From positions 4,072,650 to 4,136,649 of the forward strand of contig CAXIPT010000005.1 in assembly GCA_964030475.1 (NCBI GenBank): DNA of 64,000 nt, given 5' to 3'. The translations under genes and the position numbers were made by a program. Positions within the stretch are counted from its first letter, which is position 1. Each line of letters opens with the position of its first letter. The notes under the pieces were generated by a model. The model saw only the letters and a program-made list of their open reading frames with translations. It was not told the origin of the DNA and ran no database searches. The stretch is from Tethya wilhelma. Taxonomy: Eukaryota; Porifera; Demospongiae; Tethyida; Tethyidae. Below are positions 54,401-64,000 of this stretch, piece after piece.

Positions 54401-57400
54401 ATAGGTGGGATCTGGTTTCATTAGTGATAGTTTTCTCTTGTTTATATTGAAGAAGTCCATTTCCTGGTCCAAATACAGCTGCTGCCATTGAAAATAGAAG
54501 TTTGTCATGTTTCTTGCCACAATTTATGAAGCGCCTGTAAAGATATCTTAATCCAATTATTAACACTGTAAAAAATAAAACTAATGTTGGAATACTTTTA
54601 AGCAAAGAATAGGTAACTCTAGAAACATTTGGTTTTATCATCTTTGCACTGATCACTAAGTGGCCAATAATGTTGATGATATCAGTAGCTTTGCTGGCTT
54701 TCGATCTCTGCTGGGGGCCAGTTTAAATACAAGTAGTTGTCAATCCATTAACCGCATGTGGAATCAACAAACGAATAATGATCGAATCACTAAAATAAAT
54801 AAACTACAAACCGAGTGTTTAATCATTGTTTTTACCACTTTTAGGCATGTATTGTTAGCATTGAATGTGTAAGTTTCTTCATATTTGTTTGTCTTGTCAA
54901 TACAAACGTAGCAATATTAATTCTGTATTGTTGTTTATTGTTTTTCTACACTATGCCTCATTGCTGCTCTCTCACTGTAGACTGTTGCCAAAGAGCATGC
55001 CTCAACATCTGGGGACTACTTCCGACTGTTAGCCAAGCTCTTGAACTATGCCCATCTCTCCAACATCCCCATCCAAGGAGTGGACAAACTGCTGGAGGCA
55101 CAGCTCAAATGGCTGCTCAAAATCAGGGTATGACGTATGGTACCATTCACACAATGTAGTCAATAAATCATTGTTATATATGGCAGGAGACTACCCTTGA
55201 GACCCATGTCTGTCCCGTTGAAGGAGCATTGCTTGATGGTCATCTCTGCCTCACAGTGGAGTTGCTCTCTTTCCGCAGTGTTGCTGAGAGGCATCACTTT
55301 GGCAGTCACCCCAATGGCCAGCAGTTGATCAAGGTGGAATACTAGGAATGTTTGTATAAATTTAACCCATTGATGAATTCTCGTTTTCCTCCTATTTTTC
55401 TCTCTAATTGTAGAAACTCATGTTTGACTTTTTATTCCCTGCATCAAGACTAGTGAAAGAAGCAAGAGAAAACCCAGGTACTTCTGTGGTTTTTGCTTGT
55501 GTACACAGTATATTTAGAGGTTTTGATGTATGTTGTTGTGTATTCTCTCCCCACAGATAAAGTGGAGTTTGACTCCACCTTCTCAACTCCCATTAGTGGC
55601 GCAATAGACTCGACTCTATCTACTTTTAAACTCATCAATGCTCTCTGTGTTGGGTGCATAGAGAACATGAAAACACTACAAGAACTGCTTTTTAACCTTT
55701 TCTACTCAGGTCTTTGATAGCTACACAATAGTACACTCCGCTGTTCAAAACTACATTTTGATGCGTTCCTTGATAGCTATTATCACATTAATTTATTCTA
55801 TGTCTAGTCCGCTACTCATCGTCCCATTTCTTCCTTTAGGTACAGAGCCTCCCATCATGGAGTGGGAGTACCTCCCCCACATTGGACCTCGCCCAATGAA
55901 GGGATTTGTGGGCCTCAAGAACGCTGGTGCTACGTGCTACATGAACTCTGTCCTCCAGCAGCTGTATATGATCCCCCCTGTGAGGAGTGGGATCCTGGAG
56001 GTGGATGAACCAGCCAAGAGCTTGAGACAACAAGATGAAGAAGAGGAGAGGAAACAGAAAGAAATGGAGGCCAACAGAAAGAACAGAGAAGAGGTATGTT
56101 GCTTATGTAGAAGTTATTATGGGGCCCGAATGTTGTTCATAAGGACTACATACCGTATAGCAGGTAAATTTGGCGGCCTTAAAATATGGTAAATTCGCAT
56201 TTTAGCATGATTGGCGATTTTAAATTTGGCAGTTTAGTTCCGCACGCTGCGTTGTTTATATGCGTGTGCGTGCGTATAGAACTGTTTGGCGATTTGAAAC
56301 ATAATTCGACAATTTGCCAAATTTCATTCTCGCCAAATTTACCTGTTATACGGTATCTCCTTTTCTTGAGTATACCTAAGGGCCTATGGCATTAGATCTA
56401 TTTATCTATGGCATTAGATTTAGCTGTGTACATGTATACCCAACCCACAGTTGTTGGATCCTGGTGACAGTGATGACCCCCTGCCTTCTCCCTCTGACAC
56501 TGATCGCAAAGACACTCACAAGAAGGTGCTCATGCAACTACAGTCCATCTTTGGCCACTTGTTGGAAGGGAAGCTTCAGTTCCACGTCCCCAAAGGCTTC
56601 TGGAGAGACTTCAGGTAGTGATCACCTCCCTGTGTTGTACAGTTAAAGTTTGTTGTATCCATAATTGCTATGATATACCTTTCTTCCCTTCCAGACTGTG
56701 GGGTGAGCGTGTAAACCTTCGAGAGCAACACGATGCCTTTGAGTTCTTCAACTGTCTAGTGGACAGTCTTGATGAGGGTCTGAAGGTGTACCAGGCTCCT
56801 GCCATTGTGTCCCAAGTCCTGGGAGGATCGTTTGCTGATCAGAAGATCTGCAAGGGCTGTCCACACAGGTATGGGCTGGGTACAATGTCTGTATAGCTTG
56901 TGCTTCTCAAGTAGAGATCACACATAAAGTTTCCAGACTATTGGCAAAATAATTAGAATCCTTTGAATTGTTTGTATACTTATAGCATGAAGTATTTGCC
57001 TTGTGCAATGCAGGTAGCTATTATACCAGCATTTCCTATACGGTGTTTTGTGAACTTTATGTTGACAGACTCTGCATCATTGTGTATTCTCTGTAGGTAT
57101 TCTCGTGAGGAGCCATTCACTGCTCTCAATATTGACATTCGGAATCAGCAGCACTTGTTTGAGTCTCTTGATGCCTTTGTCAAGGGAGACCTCTTAGAGG
57201 GGGCCAATGCCTACTACTGTGAGAAATGTGACAAGAAGGTGTGTACTTATGTTGGGTATTGTTGCATGGTTATATTGTGTAGCCAGTTTAGAAGTGATTG
57301 GATACACACTTCATATTGTGGCCATGAAATGCATTGATGAGCCTTTCTTTTACATGTCTATCTCTATGATTGTGTAGGTTGACACTGTGAAGAGAATGTG

Positions 57401-60400
57401 CATAAAGAAAGTTCCCAGAGTTTTAGTCATTCAGCTGAAACGATTTGACTACGACTGGGAGAGGTGAGGCCTATATTGATGGTTGTGCATTGTACTGACC
57501 ATCATTACTACTATGGTTGTTTACGTGATGCTCAGGGAGATGGCAGTGAAGTTCAATGACTATTTTGAGTTTCCGCGAGAGTTTGACTTATCACCTTACA
57601 CTGCCGCCACACTGGCTAAGAAAGAAGGTATCTCAGTGTTTGTAGGTTGGAAACGGTTGAGGGGATATGTGTGTGTACATTCTACTACAATTATAAAGTT
57701 GTTGTAGTGTACTTCAATGTCAACCAAGCATGTTTCATTAGCAATGTGTTTTTTAAATTTAATGATCATTACCAATAAGAATTTGGCTGGGTAAAGGGTC
57801 GTCAATATTAAAAACCAGTATTTAACCCTGTATCTGTCTGTCCACTTCCAGGTGAGAAGATCAGTCCCAGCACTGACAACACTGATGATGATAACAAGGA
57901 GAACAAGGACCAGAATGGAGAGGACTCTGAGAACAAAGACACCAACACCAAGGACAAGAAGACCCCAGGGGATGAGCCAGGTGGCTCTGTCAGCACCAAG
58001 TACAGACTGAGAGGGATCGTGGTCCACAGTGGCCAGGCCAGTGGAGGACACTACTACTCCTTCATACAGATTAGGTGTGTATTGCAGGAGTGTTTCAATG
58101 GCTCCCCAAATGGACATGTGTACTATAATATTGGCAGTTGTTTATTGTGTGAAATTGAAACTGATGAAACTAATGCTCTGTGCTAACTCTGGTATTCTTA
58201 GGAAACCTCCTGGGTCAAACTCCCCGAAGTGGTTCAAGTTTGATGATGGTGATGTCACCGAGGCCAAGATTGATGATGAAGAGGTACACATACGGCCACA
58301 CTGTAGAGAGTAGGCTTATACTAGACAGCAGCACATGGTGTGGGCTGTGATTTTTTAATAAAGATTTACTGCTGGCTATAAGTATTGTGTACTCACCTTT
58401 TGCCATCTTCCCTCACAGGAGTTCAAGGCACAGTGTTTTGGAGGAGACTTCACTGGTGAAGTGTATGATCACGTCATGAAAAAGTGAGCACCACTTAAGT
58501 ACTTTTCTGCATGCACATGACTGTGAACATTCACTCACTGGCTGTAGGACTCACTATCGTCGCCAGAAGAGATGGTGGAGTGCCTACCTCCTCTTCTATG
58601 ACCGACTAGACCAGGAGAAAGTGTTTGAAGGTGGATTCACAACCTTTGTGTAGTGTCATTATGTTATAGAATGTCTTGCTGACCTCTGCAGACACTAGTA
58701 TGGAGAAGTGTCCTGTGCCACTACCCATCAAACAGATTGTACAGAAGCAGAACTTAGAGTTTCATCACAACAAGTCACATTTCAGCTACTCCTACTTTCA
58801 ATTCATGAAGCAACTCCTTCTCATCAACTATAACTACATCAGAACACAAATGGAGCAGAATCCTCAGCCCTCAGTGGCGGTAGGTCCAGAGAAATCAACA
58901 TCAGTGATCTAGGAGCTTACGAGCTTATAAGTGCTTATAATATACTTGATACTATGAGCTTGCACACTCATAAGTTCTTGAGCATACTGTCAAACTTTCA
59001 TCTCTCTGTGTTGAAATGTTTTTTTGTACTGTAATGATACTATGGTTGTGAATAACTGATGAAATTGTTGGGTTTTTTTCTTTCCAGACTGAGTTGGAGA
59101 ACTTGGGCCTTCTCTGTGTTCAGATAGCCACCAGATTCCTCTTTCATTGTGGATTCCACACCAAGAAAACACTAAGGTACATCACATGTCCTGTACACAT
59201 GTACTAAACTGTGAGAATTGAAAAGGTGTCACTAGTCAATTGATGGCTTTCTTCCGTCTATTAGGGGACCAGCTGCAGAGTGGCATGATGCCCTCCAGCC
59301 TTACCTCCTCTACAGTTCCAAGATCAGGAGGTGGTTTGTGGACACTGTGTTCCTCCAGCACAGAAGGAGGTTCTCAGAGTACCTCCTGGAGTGCCCTTCA
59401 GCTGAGGTGAGTGGCCTACACAGCCTCACAACTCATTGTGTATAAGTAGACCTTCTGTATAGATATAGATTTATTGTGCAGATACATGCATTATAGTCTC
59501 AGTAATAGCAAGTATCTTTGCCTTTCAGATTCGAAATGTATTTTCCAAGCTGATCACCTATCTCTGTTGGTTGACCAACAAAGATGCACCCTTTGATATT
59601 GAAGTCACCACTAATGCTGGATTAGGTATGTCATTGTATTCTGTGTAATAGTTGACTTGTGCATACACATTGTACCAATCTTATTCTAGAGAAAAGTCAA
59701 ACCTTGTTCAGTGAGATAGCTCTCAACAGTCTACTCCAGCTTCTAAAGAAGGAGGTATCAGTTCACAGCAGACATCTTCACCAGTACTTCCAGGTGTTCC
59801 TCTCCTATGCCAACCGTGGACCATACGAAGTTAGTAGTGTCCCTTTGGCTGGCATTCTTGTTTCACTTATTCTTACCACATGTCTGCTTCTGTGTTGTTT
59901 TGCACTGTTTGTATGGCCATAGCATTTTTGTAGTTTGGCTGTGTATTATATTGATGGCGTGTTTGTATTTATTTCCAGCGTCAGCAGCTCATTCGTCTTG
60001 GAGTGCCCTCTCTGTTCATAGCAGTGGCTCTGGATGAAGGTCCCGGGCCCCCAATGAGGTCCCCCTACACTGATATCAGCAAGCTCTACGGTGTGGTGGG
60101 AATACTAGTGAGGTGTTGTGATGTCTCCATGATGCAAAAGAGCCTAATACCGGTAAGAGGTCTTTGCAGAGCACACCTGTACAATGTATCATGGAGAGTG
60201 TTCCTTATCAGGATAAGGACCCCTTGCCCAATCCCTATGCTGATCCTGAGCTGTGCTTGCCTTTACCAAATGACTTGCACCATTGGCTTTATGAGAGAAC
60301 AAAGTAAGTCCTAAGGAGTTTGTGTGTAGAGTACTAAGTTAGAGTATGTCATTGACAATGTGGTACCTCGTGATTGTACTGCCTTTTCAGCACTCAACAC

Positions 60401-61812
60401 GCAACAAACTACATTAAGAAGTTGATTGAGGACAACTGCACAATGGATGAAACTATTCGATTTTTAGCGGTAAGCCTATCTGGCTCTAAATTCTTTATTT
60501 TCATGAAGTAAGGTGATGTTTTGTGTGTCTCCTTTAGTTCTGTTCTTGGGAGAACTGGCCTTTCTCAATGGTTGTCATCAATGAGCTACTCTTGGAGGTA
60601 TAAATGTGATGTGCCTGGTAGTCAACTTGTTCAAAATAATAGTTAGCATGTGTTTTGATGATTCTCTTAGATTGGTGCTGTGCAAGCGTTTGATATGCGA
60701 CCTTATCTGGACCTTCTCTCTCACTTGCTCTTAATGCAAGACTCTTGTCAGCAACATCGCCTGGTGACATGTTTGAAAGGTAATTCTATACTTTGTTTCC
60801 AAGAGGAACAGCTACATGTACAGATCTACTTATTGTGTTGTTTTTTAATGTGTTTGTTCAGGGTTCACCCATCATTCTGAAGGTTTAATGATGATCATCC
60901 AACATGGTCAAACACACTATCAAAAGAGAGCTTATCTATGTATCAAATTTTTAATTCAAATGTGTAGCAGGTAATCATTATAATGTCATTTGGAATAACT
61001 ATACACGTATGACTTCATTTTTTATCCTGTTCAACAGATGTCCATTACTTCAACAAATTCTCAGCGAAGATAGCTACATCAAACCTCCGTGGCAAGCTGC
61101 CATTCACTGGCTACAAAACGAGATGGAAAGAGTAAGCTGTGATGTAAATTTTTGTCCACAAATCAATGCTCACTCATTTTGTTCTGATTTAGCGACCCTA
61201 TGTTAGTGCTGGCTACACTTACAACTGGTCACCTCCTGCTCAGTCTAATGAAGCCTCCAATGGGTATGATGGTTTGCCCATTTTGAGACTTGGAGCTTGA
61301 TGTTAAGTTGTGTTTGTTTTCAGGTATTTCTTGGAGAGATCTAACAGTGCGAAGATGACTTTGAAGCAAGCACGTGAACTTTTTCCAGTTGAGGTAAGCT
61401 TGTTTATGAGTATCAAGTACATATTTAGTAGCCTTAGCTTTCCTTTTTTTCTCTAATTTCTGAGTTTATCTGGTAAAGGGTTGTTGAGGAAGGAGCTTAC
61501 CATTTGGTCACTCCCATCATTCTTCATTAATTTCATACATTGGACCTGTAACTTATGTAGGAAACTGAAGAAGTTGCTGAAGAGGATCGAGATATTTTGC
61601 CAGGTGGAGACCCAGACGCTGGTATGCCAGCTGATCAGGCTGCAATACACGGCATTGAGAGAGGAAGCCCTCCACCTCCACCTCACCCTGACTCCACAGA
61701 ACAAACTGAGAGACCTGTGCCTACAGATGGCATAGACAATATAGATGAGGTGGAGAACAATGTTGAGAACACTGAGATTAGTACAGTGACTCAAGCACCT
61801 GATTCAGACTAG
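46203..61812 (+). CDS. USP9X: Ubiquitin carboxyl-terminal hydrolase FAF-X-like (USP9X), 5' part missing
   Basis: Forty-nine exons with matching phases encode about 2020 residues ending in a TAG at 61810-61812. They correspond to human USP9X from roughly the first quarter or third of the protein to the C-terminus. USP9X is a large cytosolic deubiquitinase controlling trafficking, TGF-beta/SMAD and adhesion proteins. The order seen is helical repeats, a ubiquitin-like fold, more helical repeats, the USP catalytic domain, then a C-terminal helical region with a Pro-rich tail. The first visible exon begins after CCTCTCAG. The vertebrate N-terminal several hundred residues are not found between 43 and 46.2 kb, where other genes lie. 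A Met at 46155 is in frame, giving a possible short start, but the region looks like an intron end. Confidence 0.93.
50790..51035. mobile_element. Degenerate MITE in a USP9X intron (5009-type family)
   Basis: AAAAAGAAAGCAAACAAGATGG near 50855 (read in two parts) and GCCATTCC..GTGTCTCATTACATTT near 51005 resemble the arms of 5009-5259, but the arms have diverged. Confidence 0.55.
51660..51960 (+). repeat. Dispersed repeat copy (15044-type family)
   Basis: AAGCTGATTCTTGAATGA, CTTCACGTGTTTTTAGTAT and GAAAAGTGCCTTCTCCATAT match 15044-15260 in order; the TTC tract is reduced. It sits in the large USP9X intron. Confidence 0.62.
52575..53100 (+). repeat. Intronic segment duplicated at the right end of the window
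   Basis: About 500 bp including AAGAATGAGTATTACATTTTG and ACCATAGAGACGATCG recur with roughly 85-90% similarity (estimated by eye) at 63518-63999. Part of it (about 52620-52745) has inverted ends like the 5009 MITE family. No coding content. Confidence 0.8.
53670..54656 (-). CDS. Intronless multi-pass membrane protein nested in USP9X intron
   Basis: A 328-residue open frame on the opposite strand inside the 3.6-kb USP9X intron, starting [20 protein letters not shown]. Hydrophobic segments: about 20-40 ([17 protein letters not shown]), 95-118, 175-200, 222-247 ([18 protein letters not shown]) and 258-283. A loop between the second and third has four cysteines and an N-glycosylation site (FNGTSYY). 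The tail is hydrophilic with TEKKKDND and many His/Asp/Ser. Composition and length argue for a real gene. I do not recognise the family. The lack of introns suggests retroposition or a sponge-specific gene. Confidence 0.72.
   Translation of the reverse strand: MISAKMIKPNVSRVTYSLLKSIPTLVLFFTVLIIGLRYLYRRFINCGKKHDKLLFSMAAAVFGPGNGLLQYKQEKTITNETRSHLYIRNKEVKNKDILSLGFCATAFATYAALQFLDNLLLTKSNTCDDTNIDCFLDLEFNGTSYYGTSPIEDCSLVKEYRQDGAKVVISCYKFAFNFGTALAEAGGLIAMVKIAMKICEAAFSFCYKRAITRKSRILLRVIQYVLVVVCAIIIPIGVLPFKLRRGTPNPYEILVLVPFYIEVVCPALALAVGLGLPWWELVDCNTTEKKKDNDQHKLLEKLLDTDQSHEDSDHSTHGTPYHNIDELT
54981..58630 (+). other. USP9X: USP9X exons, end of helical region and USP catalytic domain
   Basis: Exons: 54981-55127, 55187-55333, 55414-55477, 55557-55709, 55840-56093, 56451-56614, 56695-56868, 57097-57238, 57378-57463, 57536-57627, 57852-58074, 58202-58283, 58419-58483, 58548-58630. 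The Cys box is [18 protein letters not shown] with nucleophile codon 55935-55937. Zinc-knuckle pairs are CKGCPHR and CEKCDKK. The His box is [13 protein letters not shown] with the catalytic His codon at 58049-58051. The acidic partner lies in [12 protein letters not shown]. The linker 57860-57970 is an unusual NKENKD/[12 protein letters not shown] Lys/Asp/Asn-rich insert, different from the vertebrate one. All catalytic residues are present, so the enzyme should be active. Confidence 0.93.
58692..61812 (+). other. USP9X: USP9X exons, C-terminal region
   Basis: Exons: 58692-58879, 59088-59176, 59265-59406, 59529-59625, 59690-59829, 59979-60152, 60212-60303, 60391-60469, 60538-60597, 60671-60779, 60862-60970, 61038-61131, 61193-61263, 61324-61393, 61561-61812. 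Landmarks shared with the vertebrate protein: [45 protein letters not shown] and [13 protein letters not shown]. The last exon is acidic with a [10 protein letters not shown] stretch, shorter than the vertebrate tail. Confidence 0.92.
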
Positions 61813-62554
61813 GTATAGTAAATTATTATTATTATACAGAAAAAATGTATAACAAGCATGTAAATTATAGTCAGAAATTGTGCTGTGCTTAATTTATTGA
61901 CTTGTGTTTGGTGTTCTCAATTTTGTAAAAGTACATAGTGCAGTTGTTTTATTGTTGAAGAACTCCTAATGTACTACAGTCACAATCGATGCCATTTTAG
62001 AATACCCTAGGCCTCTCATGTGACCAACATGCAGGCATGGGATTAAAGGTAACTACTTTTTACTGCAATTAAGACCTTTGGAGCTAAAAATTATGTTCTT
62101 TAATGACTGTTTTTGCTACTCCATGTGTTGCTAAGGGGTGAGTCTAAAAAGCTTGTGTAGTTACTTTCATGAAACATGGCAAATGCTCTCAGTGGCAATG
62201 TTTGAAATGGACTCAACATGGATAGAGTAGTCTCGCTAGCCAGACTCTCCGCAAAAAAATTGTAGAGTTTGGCTAGCGAGACTATGGATAGGGAGTACAT
62301 GCAGCCCACACAGGATGTTAATAACTACCCATACCTCACAAAAAGAGCATCGTTCCCAGCTCAATTCCAAGTATGTTATTAAGCAAGAATAGGACTACAT
62401 CATGGTTCGAATAAAAATGGTCATGCTTACTTTATAGGTTCAAACAAATGTCAGAACTCCTCAGATCGATGTGGACTAACGTTAACTAGATGGTAAAGGA
62501 TGACAAGTAATAAGAGGTAGACATTTTGTTCAGTGTGCAAGGGGATCTGATGTG
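61813..62554. other. 3' flank of USP9X with a hairpin element
   Basis: No gene seen. A 57-bp hairpin at 62228-62284 (TAGTCTCGCTAGCCAGACTC with its complement, TA at each end) is a tiny MITE of the same family as 62699-62810. Confidence 0.6.
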
Positions 62555-63999
62555 TTTATGTTTCATCTTTACAAAACTAAAAGCTGTTGTTCTCTGTCTT
62601 ACAGGTTTGCTTTGAAAAATGGTCAGCTATGGCTTGGTCGCCAGCAGGCTCTCAGTGTTAGTTACAGTGAATAGATTTTTCATGCAGTATAGTGTACTTA
62701 GTCTCGCGGGCCAGCCCCTTTCAAGGAAACGAAAGGAATGAACAAACTACTGATAGCAGTGTTACCAGACTCTTCCTTTCCCTTGGGGAAGAGTCTGGCC
62801 CGCGAGACTATAGTATACTGACATTGTGCAATTTTTTTACACATACATTGTGACATAAGAAGCATTGTTCTTCCCAAACTGTTGTGTTCATCTCCTGTTT
62901 ACAGTAGTGCTCTCATTCCTCAGGTGTGGGAGAGCTTGGCTGAACGACCTGCCTTCACAAAGATGCCTGCTACCGAGATGGTTTGCCAAGGTTTGCATCA
63001 CTAGAGCTCCTGTACTCTTTAGCCTGTGTCATTGTTGACTCACTATTGTCTGTAGCTGGTGTCTGATGAGCCTGACATTGAACCAGAGACTGCTAAGAGG
63101 ATCTTCACTGAGAATTTCCACAAGGTACCACCTCACCAGCTCACTGAGAATGGGTTTAGGTAAAGAGGGCATAGAGTCAGTTAGCACACTCAGCTTGCAC
63201 GCTTTTGAAACACTTCACAATGTTGGTCAGTATTGCCATCACAGCCTGCATGTTTACTTATTGCTTTCAACTTTTCCCTTGTTCACCCGGCCCTCACACC
63301 CTCACTAATTCCCATTCTCATACCCTTACTAAATCCCCTCTCTCACAACCTCACAGGTGTTTTGATCGTTTCTTCCATATGGTGAATATCAATGAGAGGA
63401 GGCTTGTTGCCTGGCGGAGAGGGTTTGTTACTGAGAATGTGGACCTGGTGGGGCTGGACTACCTCTGAAAGGCTGTACTGGTTGCTCCAGAAAGCATTGT
63501 ACACAAACCAATAGAAGTAACGATGAAACAAACAAGTAAAAATAACATTGGAGTTGGCTCAAGAAAGCAAACAAGAAGGAATAGCTGTTCTGTGTCTTAA
63601 GAATGAGTATTACATTTTGCCCGAAAAAGGTTTCTTTGCACACTCTAACAGCCATTCCGGCCACCATCTTGTTTGCTTTGGCCATTGAATTGTTGGTCTT
63701 ATGACAAAATTAGATGCAAATGTCCTCTGGTTTCTTGTGTGATCCACAGAATCCTTTGTTAATGAGTTGTAGAGCTGGCTAAAGTTGCAACTCTCTTGCT
63801 CTGAATGCTCAGTGTAACAGTTGTGTAGGAATAATTTGTCTGACTTTGGTTTTATTACTTGGTATAATTTGATGGGAAATTTTCGTTGACACAAAGGTGT
63901 ATAAATTGGAACAAACAAATCAAATAAGGTCACCATAGAGATGATCGCTACATTAGATCATGTTTATTAACCCTCAATATGTGCATAGATTGATTTGTG
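62555..63999 (+). pseudogene. Decayed partial duplicate of the USP9X locus
   Basis: 62555-63510 copies 46795-47660: exons matching 46870-46921, 47103-47174, 47234-47337 and 47501-47711 are recognisable in order with their introns. An indel in the second (near 62957) shifts the frame, and a TGG has become TGA at about 63466. At about 63515 the copy jumps to the equivalent of 52575, so some 4.9 kb are deleted, and it then follows that intron to the window edge. It lacks any catalytic region and is presumably non-coding. Confidence 0.88.
62699..62810. mobile_element. MITE (TAGTCTCGC family) in the USP9X duplicate
   Basis: 112 bp with inverted ends TAGTCTCGCGGGCCAG and CTGGCCCGCGAGACTA and TA at both borders. 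It is absent from the parental intron at 46922-47102, so it inserted after the duplication. Confidence 0.82.
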
Positions 64000-64000
64000 T

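Overview
The window looks like nuclear DNA of a demosponge, most likely Amphimedon queenslandica or a close relative. The grounds are spliced GT-AG genes with mostly short introns in the single-copy genes, AT-rich DNA packed with miniature inverted-repeat elements, a NACHT P-loop fragment, a Death-domain/ankyrin gene, and large beta-helix membrane proteins of a kind I associate with sponges. The species is inferred, not proven.

Region 1 (1-19.4 kb) is the immune-like part. The left edge holds a minus-strand NACHT P-loop fragment that runs, in frame across an ambiguous base, into the C-terminal end of a broken DDE transposase. On the plus strand four exons with compatible phases can be joined. 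The first is a hydrophobic leader ending in a perfect 2A ribosome-skipping motif (DVEKNPGP). The second is a Death domain, the third a roughly 315-residue domain I do not recognise, and the fourth a single exon of about 33 ankyrin repeats. Its introns are filled with foldback and TIR elements.

Region 2 (19.4-39.4 kb) holds two copies of a beta-helix ('Pmp-like') multi-pass membrane gene. One is a decayed 3' fragment (19.6-21.7 kb). The other is nearly complete (27.4-39.4 kb) but is split by a 7.3-kb composite insertion and carries a 2-bp frameshift. The insertion holds an internally deleted Helitron-type element (tandem-repeat ORF, Pif1 C-terminus plus OTU protease), a Ty3/gypsy integrase remnant and a long-TIR element. 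A perfect 1500-bp tandem duplication lies between the two copies.

Region 3 (39.4-64 kb) is conserved single-copy DNA. It contains a complete 13-exon SUCLA2 gene (minus), then, divergently, the C-terminal exon of an ATF7IP-like gene. Next come a five-exon minus-strand membrane protein of 175 residues and 49 exons of a USP9X/FAF deubiquitinase. The USP9X gene is complete through the catalytic domain and C-terminus but lacks roughly the first quarter to third of the vertebrate protein. A one-exon minus-strand membrane protein gene is nested in its largest intron. Past its stop codon a decayed partial duplicate of the USP9X locus runs off the window.

Exon coordinates for SUCLA2, USP9X, the 175-residue gene and the 2A-Death-ankyrin gene were placed by hand at GT/AG boundaries and checked for phase. 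Transposon boundaries are approximate unless terminal repeats are stated.
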